Positions 49,245-57,990 of a stretch of 64,000 bases of DNA are shown here, piece by piece (position 1 is the stretch's first letter; every line of letters begins with the position of its first letter). The notes beneath the pieces were generated by a model. That model was given only the letters and a program-made list of their open reading frames with translations. It was not told where the DNA came from and did no database searches. This DNA comes from Ewingella americana (GTDB lineage Bacteria; Pseudomonadota; Gammaproteobacteria; Enterobacterales; Enterobacteriaceae), in NCBI RefSeq assembly GCF_006438725.1, contig NZ_RCZD01000010.1, forward strand, positions 62,001 through 126,000, in the 5' to 3' direction. A program made the translations under genes and the position numbers.

Positions 49245-50435
49245 ATGAAACACCTGGAAAACTCCCGCCCGCTGGGCATGCGTACACTGGCGGTTCACGC
49301 TGGCCAGCAACCTGATAAGTTAACCGGCGCGATTGCCACGCCGATCACAGCCACCTCGGCTTTTTCCTACGACGATTTCGACAGCGGTGCACGGCGTTTT
49401 AGCGGCGAAGAACCGGGCTACTCCTACAGCCGCTTTGCCAATCCGACCGTCGCCGTCGTCGAGCAAAAAATGGCAGCCCTCGAAGGCGGAGAAAGCGCAG
49501 TAGCCTGCGCCAGCGGCATGGCAGCCATCAGTGCTGTGCTGTTTGCCCTGCTGTCGCCGGGCGATGAGATTATCCACGTCGGCACACTGTACGGTGGCAC
49601 CGAAGGGGTGATCCGCAATCTGTTGCCACGTTATGGCATCAAACCGGTGTTCGTGGCAGACACGAAAGATTTGCAGGCGGCGCTGACGCCACAAACCAAA
49701 ATGGTGTTCGTCGAAACCCCGGCTAACCCGGTGCTGGGCATTGCGGATATCGCTGAAATCGCGCGCATTGCGAAACAAGCCGGTGCGGTCAGCGTGGTGG
49801 ATAACACCTTCGCCACCCCTTATCTGACCCGCCCGCTGGATCTGGGCATCGATATTTCCCTGCACTCTGCCACCAAATACATCAGCGGTCACGGTGATGC
49901 GACCGGCGGCGTAGTGGTTGGCAGTAAAGCGCTCATTGACCCGATCCGCACCCTGTGCCTGAAACAGTTTGGCGGCTGCCTGAGCCCGTTCGAAGCCGCG
50001 CTGCTGACCCGTGGGCTGAAAACCCTGCCACTGCGCGTAGAGGCCAGTTCGCTCAGCGCGGCGCACATTGCAGAAGTGCTGAACACGCACCCGGCGGTGT
50101 CGCAGGTATTTTATCCGGGGCTGAAAAGTCATCCTGGCCATGAGATTGCGGCGCGTCAGATGAAACTGTTCGGCGGCATTATGGCGATTGAACTGCGCGG
50201 CGGCCGCGATGCGGCACGTACCTTCCTCGATAAACTCACGATTATCACGCAAGCCGTGTCGGTCGGTGACACCGACTCGCTGGCCTGCCACCCGGCCACG
50301 ACGACACACAGCGCGGTATCACCGGAAGTACGCCGTCAGAGCGGCATTACCGATGGTCTGGTGCGTATCAGCATCGGCATCGAAGATGTGGAAGATTTGG
50401 TGGACGATATTCAGCAGGCGCTTGAAGGGCTGTAA
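49245..50435 (+). CDS. Cys/Met metabolism PLP-dependent enzyme (cystathionine/methionine gamma-lyase group)
   Basis: 396-aa fold-type I PLP enzyme. The Schiff-base Lys211 is in LHSATKYISGHGD, and Tyr61/Arg63 in GYSYSRFANPT bind phosphate. Tyr116 is in LYGGT, where methionine gamma-lyases carry Cys two residues on; here it is Gly118. Thus a cystathionine gamma-lyase/synthase-like or broader thiol-lyase activity is as likely as methionine gamma-lyase. The start at 49245 is favoured because AGGA at 49234-49237 is seven bases away; ATG at 49239 is too close. It is flanked by glpE and an unrelated minus-strand operon. Confidence 0.85.
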   Translation: MKHLENSRPLGMRTLAVHAGQQPDKLTGAIATPITATSAFSYDDFDSGARRFSGEEPGYSYSRFANPTVAVVEQKMAALEGGESAVACASGMAAISAVLFALLSPGDEIIHVGTLYGGTEGVIRNLLPRYGIKPVFVADTKDLQAALTPQTKMVFVETPANPVLGIADIAEIARIAKQAGAVSVVDNTFATPYLTRPLDLGIDISLHSATKYISGHGDATGGVVVGSKALIDPIRTLCLKQFGGCLSPFEAALLTRGLKTLPLRVEASSLSAAHIAEVLNTHPAVSQVFYPGLKSHPGHEIAARQMKLFGGIMAIELRGGRDAARTFLDKLTIITQAVSVGDTDSLACHPATTTHSAVSPEVRRQSGITDGLVRISIGIEDVEDLVDDIQQALEGL

Positions 50436-50473
50436 AAACCGCTGTGACTCTTCTTTTAGGGTATTGAACGCCA

Positions 50474-50512
50474 GGGCGTCAGAGAGCATTAACGCTTCTG
50501 CCGCCCTTTTTT
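50474..50512. terminator. terminator between the PLP enzyme and the MFS gene
   Basis: GGGCG and CAGA pair with TCTG and CGCCC, followed by TTTTTTG. It lies between two convergent genes and clearly serves the plus strand. Confidence 0.75.
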
Positions 50513-50515
50513 GTT

Positions 50516-51814
50516 TTATAGCGCGACGGTGATCGGTTTTTTCACAAACAGGCCGTAACTAAACGCCCCCAACATCAAGAGTCCCGCGCCCAGCAAGAAC
50601 ACATTGGTGAACTGCCCCGTCATATCGAGGATCACCCCGGTAATGATCGGGGCCATTGCGGCGCCCAGGAAGCCGCCAAAATTCTGGATAGCCCCTAGTG
50701 AAGCAACCTGATCTTTCGGCGCGATATCCGTCGCCAGCGTCCAGATCACTCCTGACGGTAATTGCGAACAAAAATATCCCAGCGATAACAACAAAATACA
50801 CAAGGGTGTACTGTCTACAAACGGGATCGGTGCAACGAAACACGCGGCCAGTGCAGCACCACCGACGATCGGAATCTTACGCGCGGTAATGGTCGCCACA
50901 CCACGGCGGATCAAACGATCGGAAATCGCTCCGCCACACAGTACCCCCAGAATACCGGCAAAGAAGGGGATCGAGGCGATCCAGCCCGTTTGCTTCAGGC
51001 TGAAACCGAGGGAATTTTCCAGATAACTCGGCAACCACGTCAGGTAAACCCAAATGGTAAACATGATGGAGAAATTACCCAAAATCATAAACCAGGTGGT
51101 TCTGTGCCGGAACAGAGATCCCCAACTGCCTTTTGATGCATTACCGGCGATCGCTTTCTCAGCAGCACGTTGCTCGGCATGAATTAATGCTTCTTCACGC
51201 GCTGTCGGATCACGATAAAACTTCAACCACGCCAGCAACAGCGGAATACCGGCCAAACCAATAGCAATAAACATCCCACGCCAGCCAAGCGTCAGCAGTA
51301 ACACGGTCAGAATAGGCGGTGCGACAGCATTAGCGATCTGCGAACCCGTATTGATGATTGACGTCGGGAGGCCACGCTCTTTTTCTGAGAACCAGCGATG
51401 GGTGATCTTAATTCCTGAGGTAAAGAACGGCGATTCCGAGACACCCAGCAGCATGCGCAGTCCATAAAACATCGAATAGCTGTTAACAAATGCGGCCATC
51501 ATGGTGAATGCCGACCACAGGCCCAGGGCCCAGGAGAACATTTTTTTCGGTCCAAATTTATCGACCAGCCAGCCTGCGGGCAGGTTAGCCAGCGCATAAG
51601 GCCACAGAAAAGCTGAAAGCAGTAAACCCATTTCGGTAGATGAGAAACCAAATTCCCTCGCGATCGTGGTGTTGGCGATACTTAAGTTGGCGCGATCGAG
51701 ATAATTCACAACGGCAGCCAGGAGCAGGATCAGAATGATCCCCCACCTTATACGGGAAATGGGTGTGGCCTGTGCAAGCGTATTTGGACTCAGAGGTGCC
51801 ACTATATCTTTCAT
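50516..51814 (-). CDS. MFS transporter, anion:cation symporter (sugar acid) family
   Basis: 432-aa major facilitator with about 12 membrane helices. The N-terminal NYLDRANLSIANTTI, GWLVDKFGPKKMF and GVSESPFF segments are typical of the ACS family (glucarate, galactonate, hexuronate transporters). It is last in a three-gene minus-strand run after a dihydrodipicolinate synthase-like lyase and a regulator-kinase, so it probably imports the substrate of that pathway. The substrate is unknown; a hexonate or related acid is inferred from the family. Confidence 0.88.
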   Translation of the reverse strand: MKDIVAPLSPNTLAQATPISRIRWGIILILLLAAVVNYLDRANLSIANTTIAREFGFSSTEMGLLLSAFLWPYALANLPAGWLVDKFGPKKMFSWALGLWSAFTMMAAFVNSYSMFYGLRMLLGVSESPFFTSGIKITHRWFSEKERGLPTSIINTGSQIANAVAPPILTVLLLTLGWRGMFIAIGLAGIPLLLAWLKFYRDPTAREEALIHAEQRAAEKAIAGNASKGSWGSLFRHRTTWFMILGNFSIMFTIWVYLTWLPSYLENSLGFSLKQTGWIASIPFFAGILGVLCGGAISDRLIRRGVATITARKIPIVGGAALAACFVAPIPFVDSTPLCILLLSLGYFCSQLPSGVIWTLATDIAPKDQVASLGAIQNFGGFLGAAMAPIITGVILDMTGQFTNVFLLGAGLLMLGAFSYGLFVKKPITVAL

Positions 51815-52062
51815 AATGGTTCCTCCCTATAGAGGTTGATTTCTCCGGGTTGCAGCGTAGAAAAATCCGTGCATTCAATAAACGTAATAGCCTGGCGGTG
51901 CGCGTTTTTCGCGCGAATCCAATCCTGTAGATTATAAATCATCATGATGTCGTTTCTTCCCGTGTAATGATTGTTTTAGCGGGTATTTTAGGTACAGCGG
52001 TATTGTGGTACGACGATGAAGCGGTGCGGCAGGAGAAGACGGCGCCTTATCACCGCAACCAA

Positions 52063-52986
52063 TCAGCCTGCAATTTTTCCCTGATAGAACTCAGTCCCGG
52101 TACGGATTTGCTCCAGCAGCACACCCAATCCCCAGAATTTTTCCAACACGTTATCTTTATTTACCCGGCATGCTTCGCTGTCAAAAGTGCCCAGACGCTG
52201 GTGATAGATCTTGGCATTTTTCGGGTAGCCCAGTGTTTCGGTGACTGCGGCCAGGGACAGGAACGTCGCCAGTTCATCCGCCAGCTGTGGAGCGTGGGAA
52301 GCATGGTGGTATAACCAGCTATACAGTTCAGGATGGAAGTTGGTAAATACGCCACTGAAACCTTTCGAGCCGGCTTTCATTGCCGGATAAGCAATCGCCG
52401 CATTCGCGTTAATGATGTTTAACGGCGTGTGGGCAACCAGTTTCACCCGGCGCGTAACCGTCGGCAGATCACAACTCACATCTTTCAGCACGACGAAACG
52501 GCCGGTATTCGCGCAATAACTGAGCTCTTCGTCGCTGAGTAAACGGCGATAAGGTGCCGGACATTCGTACAAACCGAGCGGCATGGTGACTGGCAATGCT
52601 GCCAGCAGAGTTTCCAGCGTACTAAAAAACGTGGCACTGCCCTGGTTGTGCGGATCCAGATGATTGGTGACCAGCACCAGCGCATCGACACCGGTTTCAG
52701 CCATCGCTTTCAGCTCGTGAACTTGCTGATCAATATCGTCACTGATATGCCCAGAAGCGATCACCGGAATACGACCCGCCACTTTTTCAACCACAAAACG
52801 TGACAGTTCAACACGCTCATCAAGAGTGAGAAATTGCATTTCACTTGACTGGCATACGGCAAACAACGCATCGACCCCCTTATCCAGATACCAGTCGATC
52901 AGACGTGCCAGACCGGCATAATCAATTTGGTTGTCGCCCGTGAACGGGGTCAGCATAACCGGCACAATACCTTCAATTTTCTTCAT
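52063..52986 (-). CDS. DapA/NanA-family aldolase or lyase
   Basis: 307-aa TIM-barrel class I aldolase-like protein. Schiff-base Lys168 lies in VVLKDVSCDL and the catalytic Tyr140 in GLYECPAP; MLTPFTGDNQIDY is the N-terminal family motif. The usual GTTGE motif is replaced by VCQSSEM, as in several lyases of this superfamily that act on 2-keto-3-deoxy sugar acids rather than lysine precursors. AAGGAG precedes the ATG at 52986. It is operonic with the downstream transporter (248 bases) and the upstream kinase (74 bases). Confidence 0.88.
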   Translation of the reverse strand: MKKIEGIVPVMLTPFTGDNQIDYAGLARLIDWYLDKGVDALFAVCQSSEMQFLTLDERVELSRFVVEKVAGRIPVIASGHISDDIDQQVHELKAMAETGVDALVLVTNHLDPHNQGSATFFSTLETLLAALPVTMPLGLYECPAPYRRLLSDEELSYCANTGRFVVLKDVSCDLPTVTRRVKLVAHTPLNIINANAAIAYPAMKAGSKGFSGVFTNFHPELYSWLYHHASHAPQLADELATFLSLAAVTETLGYPKNAKIYHQRLGTFDSEACRVNKDNVLEKFWGLGVLLEQIRTGTEFYQGKIAG

Positions 52987-53060
52987 TTTATTCTCCTTGT
53001 GATACTCCAATGGCATCGACGTAATCGATTACCTTTCTAGTCAAAAACATGTTGCGAAAT

Positions 53061-54272
53061 TTAGTACTGCGCCATGCGCGCTAAAGCCTGCGCATTGTCT
53101 GGCATATTGGATGCACCTTCCCGCTCCACTGCCAGCGAAGCAAATGCAGAGGCATAAGTCGCGGCCTGCGCGACAGACTCCCCACGCGCCAACGCCGCAG
53201 CAAATGCCCCATTGAACGCATCACCCGCTCCGGTGGTATCAACACTCAGCGCCGAAAATGCAGGAATATGTTGAAATTGCTGGCCGTCGAGGATCAGCGC
53301 ACCGCGAGACCCCATTGTAATGATCACCCGCTGCGCGCCCTGACTGGCAATACGCAGAGCGGCCTCTTTGGCACTGGAAAGGTCTTGCACATCGATACCG
53401 GAAAGCTGTGACGCTTCGGTTTCATTAGGAGTGATCACGTCGACATACTCCATACACTCCAGAGCATGAGGAGAAAAAGGGGCTGGATTGAGAACCACTT
53501 TGATACCGAGCGCTTTCGCCAGTTTCATGGCGTTGAGGGTAGCGGCGAAGTTATTTTCAAGTTGCACCAACAACACATCGGCATCCGACAACTCTGGTGT
53601 GATCGCCGCCACTTCATCATCTGTGATGGTTTTATTGGCACCCGAGTAAATCGCAATCATGTTCTCGCCGTTTTGTTGCGAAACATAGATAATGGCGTTA
53701 CCCGTTGGCTCAGTATCGGATTGATACAACGTAAAAGAGTGGATCTCAGAAGACGTCAGATGGTCATAAGCAAACTGGCTGAACTGATCGCGACCCACTT
53801 TGGAGACAAAGTGTACTTTCGCCCCAGCACGGCTGGCTGCCGTAGCCTGATTCGCACCTTTGCCACCCGGTCCAAGGGTGCTGCCTAACGCCAGCAACGA
53901 CTCACCACTTTTAGGAAAACGCTCTACTTTTGCCACAATATCGACGTTAAAAGATCCCAAAATACACACTTTACCGTTCATTTTTTTTCCCGTTTTAGAC
54001 GCTGACGGACGGACTTTATGGCTGTGTAAGCGCTTCAGTAACACTTCAAAATCTCCGCCAGTATCGGTGATCAGTTTCGATTGCAGGCTACGGCGAATCA
54101 CTCTCGCACCGCCGTGACAACGCTGAGCAAGTTGCTGTACATTCAGCGCATTCAGGTCGCTGCGGATAGTTTCTTTGGTCACAGAAAACAGTGATGCCAG
54201 TTGTTCGACGCTGGCACGTTCGAATTTATCGAGATACTCCAAAATGTGTTGTCGTCTTTCCTCTAAAAACAT
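53061..54272 (-). CDS. DeoR-type HTH fused to a PfkB/ribokinase-family kinase
   Basis: 403-aa protein with two parts. Residues 1-60 are a DeoR winged helix (recognition region ASVEQLASLFSVTKETIRSD). After a linker, residues 98-403 are a complete PfkB kinase: ILGSFNVDIVAKVERFPKSG, GPGGKGANQA (about 134-143), and the C-terminal DTTGAGDAFNGAF with catalytic Asp351. A possible internal start at Met98 (53981) with CGGGA upstream would give a free kinase of 306 aa. It probably senses or phosphorylates the pathway sugar and controls its own operon with the aldolase and transporter (inference). Confidence 0.9.
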   Translation of the reverse strand: MFLEERRQHILEYLDKFERASVEQLASLFSVTKETIRSDLNALNVQQLAQRCHGGARVIRRSLQSKLITDTGGDFEVLLKRLHSHKVRPSASKTGKKMNGKVCILGSFNVDIVAKVERFPKSGESLLALGSTLGPGGKGANQATAASRAGAKVHFVSKVGRDQFSQFAYDHLTSSEIHSFTLYQSDTEPTGNAIIYVSQQNGENMIAIYSGANKTITDDEVAAITPELSDADVLLVQLENNFAATLNAMKLAKALGIKVVLNPAPFSPHALECMEYVDVITPNETEASQLSGIDVQDLSSAKEAALRIASQGAQRVIITMGSRGALILDGQQFQHIPAFSALSVDTTGAGDAFNGAFAAALARGESVAQAATYASAFASLAVEREGASNMPDNAQALARMAQY

Positions 54273-54533
54273 ATTTATCAGTCCTCTCTTATTTTCAGAA
54301 TATAAGCCTCGGTTTTATGAAAGAGTGATGCTGCTCATAGCCTGATTGTTAAAACGGAAGTAAACAAAAATTGTCGTTTAAGTTATGCAAATGTTTTAAG
54401 CGAGCGGAAAATTTGACTGATTTATGCAGCATGCTGGATGGCAGGTATAATCGGTTTTCTCAATGCTGGCAGAAAAAGGTTATCCTACCCATGTCGTCGA
54501 AAAATCAATCCATTACAGGACCAGCAAAATAAT
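54273..54533. promoter_or_regulatory. divergent spacer between the regulator-kinase and glpG
   Basis: 261 bases, AT-rich, between divergent genes. A TATAAT at 54446-54451 is a candidate glpG -10 without a convincing -35. glpG therefore appears to have its own promoter instead of reading from glpE. Confidence 0.4.
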
Positions 54534-55364
54534 ATGGTACGTATTCTTAGCCTGAACAATCCCCGTCTGGCCCTGGCCTTTGTCGATTACATGGCGACGC
54601 AGGGGATAAAACTGCAGGTCAAAAAAGAGAGTCAGGAAGTGCAGTTGTGGCTGGAGGATGAATCCCGCCTGCCCGAAGTAGAACAGCAGGTCGCACTGTT
54701 TTTAGAAGATCCGCTGCATGCGCGTTATCTGGCCGCAAGCTGGCACACCGGCAGCACCGATGCCAACTTGAGTTATCAGCACTATTCTTACTGGCAGCGT
54801 ATTCGCAGCCAGGCCGGGCCACTGACCATGGCGATGATTTTCCTGTGTATCGCGGTCTATATTCTGCAACAAATTTACGGCGATGAAAGCGTAATGCGCG
54901 TGCTGGCGTGGCCGATGAACAGCAGTCAGTATGTTGAAATCTGGCGCTGGTTCAGCCCGGCATTGCTGCATTTTTCCCTGCTGCATATTTTGTTCAATCT
55001 GCTGTGGTGGTGGTATCTCGGCGGGCCGGTGGAAAAACGCCTCGGCACCGGCAAACTGTTTACGATTACTCTCGTGTCGGCACTGATCAGCGGCTGGGGC
55101 CAGTCGTTATTCAGCGGCATCTGGTTTGGCGGTTTATCCGGCGTGGTATATGCCCTGATGGGTTACGTCTGGCTGACCGGCGAGTTAAAACCTGATCGCG
55201 GTCTTTCTCTGCCACGCGGACTAATGGTATTTTCCATTGCCTGGCTGGTGCTGGGTTATTTCAACGTGATGGGAATGGCCATCGCCAATGCTGCCCACGT
55301 TTTCGGTCTGGTGCTTGGCCTGTTAATGGCCTTTGTGGACACCCGAACGTCACATAAAAAATAG
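54534..55364 (+). CDS. glpG: rhomboid intramembrane serine protease GlpG
   Basis: 276-aa inner-membrane rhomboid, same length as in E. coli. An N-terminal cytosolic domain is followed by six membrane helices; nucleophile Ser is in [10 protein letters not shown], catalytic His in [11 protein letters not shown], and [15 protein letters not shown] is the family loop region. The start at 54534 ([13 protein letters not shown]) fits the family, although AGGA lies 13 bases upstream. glpR follows after 15 bases. Confidence 0.96.
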   Translation: MVRILSLNNPRLALAFVDYMATQGIKLQVKKESQEVQLWLEDESRLPEVEQQVALFLEDPLHARYLAASWHTGSTDANLSYQHYSYWQRIRSQAGPLTMAMIFLCIAVYILQQIYGDESVMRVLAWPMNSSQYVEIWRWFSPALLHFSLLHILFNLLWWWYLGGPVEKRLGTGKLFTITLVSALISGWGQSLFSGIWFGGLSGVVYALMGYVWLTGELKPDRGLSLPRGLMVFSIAWLVLGYFNVMGMAIANAAHVFGLVLGLLMAFVDTRTSHKK

Positions 55365-55379
55365 AATTAGGGGATTCAG

Positions 55380-56138
55380 GTGAAACAGACACAACGCCAC
55401 GATGCCATTATTGATCTGGTACGCCAGCAGGGCTATGTGAGCACCGAGGAGCTGGTAGAGCATTTCGCCGTCAGCCCTCAGACTATCCGCCGCGACCTCA
55501 ATGATCTGGCGGAGCAGAACAAGATTCACCGCCATCACGGTGGCGCAGCCCTGCCCTCTAGTTCGGTTAATGCTGCCTACAACGACCGTAAAATCATGTG
55601 GTCGGAAGAGAAAGCGCGCATTGCCCAGCGCGTCGCCGCCCAGATCCCCGATGGTGCAACGCTGTTTATCGACATCGGCACCACGCCGGAAGCGGTGGCT
55701 CATGCGCTGCTCAATCATAAGAATCTGCGCGTGGTCACCAATAACCTGAACGTCGCTACCCTGCTGACGGCCAAGGAAGATTTCAGGCTGATCCTGGCCG
55801 GGGGCGAAGTCCGCACCCGCGACGGCGGCATCATGGGCGAAGCCACGCTGGACTTCATCTCTCAGTTTCGCCTCGACTACGGCATTCTGGGCATCAGCGG
55901 CATCGACATGGACGGTTCGCTGCTGGAGTTTGACTATCATGAAGTACGCACTAAACGCGCCATCATCGAGAATTCACGCTGCGTAATGCTGGTCACTGAC
56001 CACTCGAAGTTTGGCCGCAACGCCATGGTGAATCTCGGTAACATGAGCCTCATCGACTATCTGTTCACCGACCAGCAACCGCCGGAAAGCGTGATGAAGA
56101 TTATCGACAAATACGACGTCCAGCTCGAACTCTGCTAA
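55380..56138 (+). CDS. glpR: glycerol-3-phosphate regulon repressor GlpR
   Basis: 252-aa DeoR-family repressor that binds glp operators and is induced by glycerol-3-phosphate. N-terminal helix-turn-helix VSTEELVEHFAVSPQTIRRD; effector domain with IDIGTTPEAVAHALL and GGEVRTRDGGIMGE. The start is GTG at 55380 (KQTQRHDAI), 15 bases after glpG, with AGGGGATTCAG upstream. It is in the same direction as, and just before, its target glpD, unlike the divergent E. coli arrangement. Confidence 0.96.
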   Translation: MKQTQRHDAIIDLVRQQGYVSTEELVEHFAVSPQTIRRDLNDLAEQNKIHRHHGGAALPSSSVNAAYNDRKIMWSEEKARIAQRVAAQIPDGATLFIDIGTTPEAVAHALLNHKNLRVVTNNLNVATLLTAKEDFRLILAGGEVRTRDGGIMGEATLDFISQFRLDYGILGISGIDMDGSLLEFDYHEVRTKRAIIENSRCVMLVTDHSKFGRNAMVNLGNMSLIDYLFTDQQPPESVMKIIDKYDVQLELC

Positions 56139-56202
56139 ATCGCCCGGCCCGCCGGGTGCGCTCACTGCGTGCATCCGGTTATCCCCATTCGCTCAATCTA
56201 AC

Positions 56203-56215
56203 GTTCTAAACGAAC
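56203..56215. promoter_or_regulatory. GlpR-like operator half-dyad
   Basis: GTTCTAAACGAAC, an inverted GTTC/GAAC pair resembling the core of GlpR operators, in the glpR-glpD spacer. Confidence 0.4.
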
Positions 56216-56291
56216 AATTACGAAAAGCTCCGCGCCTCTTCCCTTCCTTTTGCTTCTTCCATGACATTTTTGCGCAAAAACGCCGAAATTT

Positions 56292-56307
56292 TGTTACCTG
56301 CATCACG
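56292..56307 (+). promoter_or_regulatory. CRP-like site upstream of glpD
   Basis: TGTTA-CCTGCA-TCACG matches the CRP consensus at eight of ten conserved positions, 110 bases upstream of glpD, a gene known to be cAMP-CRP dependent in E. coli. Confidence 0.45.
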
Positions 56308-56364
56308 CATAAATGTTTTTATTTGGTTAACGCTTGGCTTGTTTGACGATTCTCGATTACAATC

Positions 56365-56402
56365 GTGAGCGAAAACGAACATAAAAGAGCTATTACGAAC
56401 AT
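56365..56402. promoter_or_regulatory. GlpR-like operators before glpD
   Basis: GTGAGCGAAAACGAACAT (56365-56382) closely matches the inverted GlpR pattern with a right half CGAACAT. A second ACGAACAT half-site lies at 56395-56402. They sit immediately before the ribosome binding site. Confidence 0.6.
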
Positions 56403-56417
56403 CTGGAGGAAGATGAC

Positions 56418-57929
56418 GTGGAAACCAAAGACTTGATCGTAATCGGTGGCGGTATCAATGGTACTGGCATCGCTGCGGATGCGGCTGGCCGTGGGCTGTC
56501 CGTTCTGCTGCTGGAAGCGCAAGACTTGGCGTGCGCGACCTCTTCGGCCAGTTCAAAGCTGATTCACGGTGGTTTGCGCTACCTTGAACACTACGAATTC
56601 CGCCTGGTGAGTGAAGCACTGGCTGAACGCGAAGTCCTGCTGCGCCTTGCGCCACACATCGCTTTTCCGATGCGCTTCCGCCTGCCGCATCAGCCGCACC
56701 TGCGCCCAGCCTGGATGATCCGCATCGGTCTGTTTATGTATGACCATCTGGGTAAACGCACCAGCCTGCCGTCCAGTAAAGGCCTTAAATTCGGCGCGGA
56801 TTCCGTACTGAAACCTGAACTGACCAAAGGTTTCGAATATTCTGACTGCTGGGTAGATGATGCGCGTTTAGTGGTGCTCAACGCTCAGGAAGTGGAAGAG
56901 CGTGGCAGCGAAGTTCGCACCCGTACTCGCGTGAACCGCGCATGGCGTGAAGATGGGCTATGGATGGTCGAGGCCGAAGAGATCGATACCGGCAAAACCT
57001 TCACCTGGCGCGCCAAAGGTCTGGTGAATGCTACGGGTCCGTGGGTCAAACATTTCTTCGACGACGGCCTGAAGCTGAAATCCCCTTACGGTATTCGTCT
57101 GATCAAAGGTAGCCACATTGTGGTGCCACGCGCCCACAATCAACCACAGGCTTACATTCTGCAAAACGAAGACCACCGTATTGTGTTTGTGATCCCATGG
57201 CTGGATGAGTTCTCCATCATCGGCACCACCGACGTGGAGTATCACGGCGATCCGAAAGATGTAAAAATCGATGAGAAAGAGACCAGCTATCTGCTGAAAG
57301 TGTATAACGACCACTTTAAGAAACAGCTGACCACTGAGGATATTGTCTGGAGTTATTCCGGCGTGCGTCCACTGTGTGATGATGAATCTGATTCACCGCA
57401 GGCCGTTACCCGCGATTACACGCTGGACGTGCACGATCAGGACGGCAAGGCACCGCTGCTGTCAGTATTCGGCGGCAAGCTGACCACTTACCGTAAGCTG
57501 GCCGAACATGCGCTGGAAAAACTGACCAAGTACTACCCGAAAGCCGGTCCGGCCTGGACCAAAAACGCCGTATTGCCGGGTGGGAAACTGGGTGGGGATC
57601 GCGAAACCTATGCCGCCAACCTGCGCAGCCGTTTCAAATGGTTGCCAGAATCGCTGGCCCGTCGTTATACCCATACGTACGGCAGCCAGACTGAGTTGTT
57701 TATCGCTGATGCCACCAGCCTGGAATCTTTGGGCGAAGATTTCGGTCATGGATTCTACGAAGCCGAGCTGCGTTATTTGGTGGAAAAAGAGTGGGTTATC
57801 GAGCTGGATGACGCCATCTGGCGCCGTACCAAACTCGGCATGTGGTTGGACAAGGCCCAACAACAACGCATCACCGACTGGCTGGCAAGCCATAAGCAGC
57901 AGAAGAAACATTTGTCGCTGGCGTCGTAA
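56418..57929 (+). CDS. glpD: aerobic glycerol-3-phosphate dehydrogenase GlpD
   Basis: 503-aa FAD enzyme bound to the inner membrane that oxidises sn-glycerol-3-P to DHAP and reduces ubiquinone. The FAD-binding motif DLIVIGGGINGTGIAADAAG is at residues 5-24. Other conserved blocks are SSKLIHGGLRYLE, GTTDVEYHGDP and SGVRPLCDDE. The start is GTG at 56418 (METKDL), preceded by TGGAGGA. It ends at a bidirectional terminator. Confidence 0.98.
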   Translation: METKDLIVIGGGINGTGIAADAAGRGLSVLLLEAQDLACATSSASSKLIHGGLRYLEHYEFRLVSEALAEREVLLRLAPHIAFPMRFRLPHQPHLRPAWMIRIGLFMYDHLGKRTSLPSSKGLKFGADSVLKPELTKGFEYSDCWVDDARLVVLNAQEVEERGSEVRTRTRVNRAWREDGLWMVEAEEIDTGKTFTWRAKGLVNATGPWVKHFFDDGLKLKSPYGIRLIKGSHIVVPRAHNQPQAYILQNEDHRIVFVIPWLDEFSIIGTTDVEYHGDPKDVKIDEKETSYLLKVYNDHFKKQLTTEDIVWSYSGVRPLCDDESDSPQAVTRDYTLDVHDQDGKAPLLSVFGGKLTTYRKLAEHALEKLTKYYPKAGPAWTKNAVLPGGKLGGDRETYAANLRSRFKWLPESLARRYTHTYGSQTELFIADATSLESLGEDFGHGFYEAELRYLVEKEWVIELDDAIWRRTKLGMWLDKAQQQRITDWLASHKQQKKHLSLAS

Positions 57930-57945
57930 ACTTCAGCAGATCAAC

Positions 57946-57975
57946 AAAAAAAGGCACCCATCGGGTGCCTTTTTT
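57946..57975. terminator. bidirectional terminator between glpD and glgP
   Basis: A-run, GGCACCC-ATC-GGGTGCC, T-run; symmetric and placed between convergent genes. Confidence 0.92.
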
Positions 57976-57990
57976 ATATCGACGTTGCTG

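Noticed and set aside
49320-50309. 329-codon frame on the minus strand
   Set aside because: Antisense to the conserved PLP enzyme gene; no domain or ribosome binding site.
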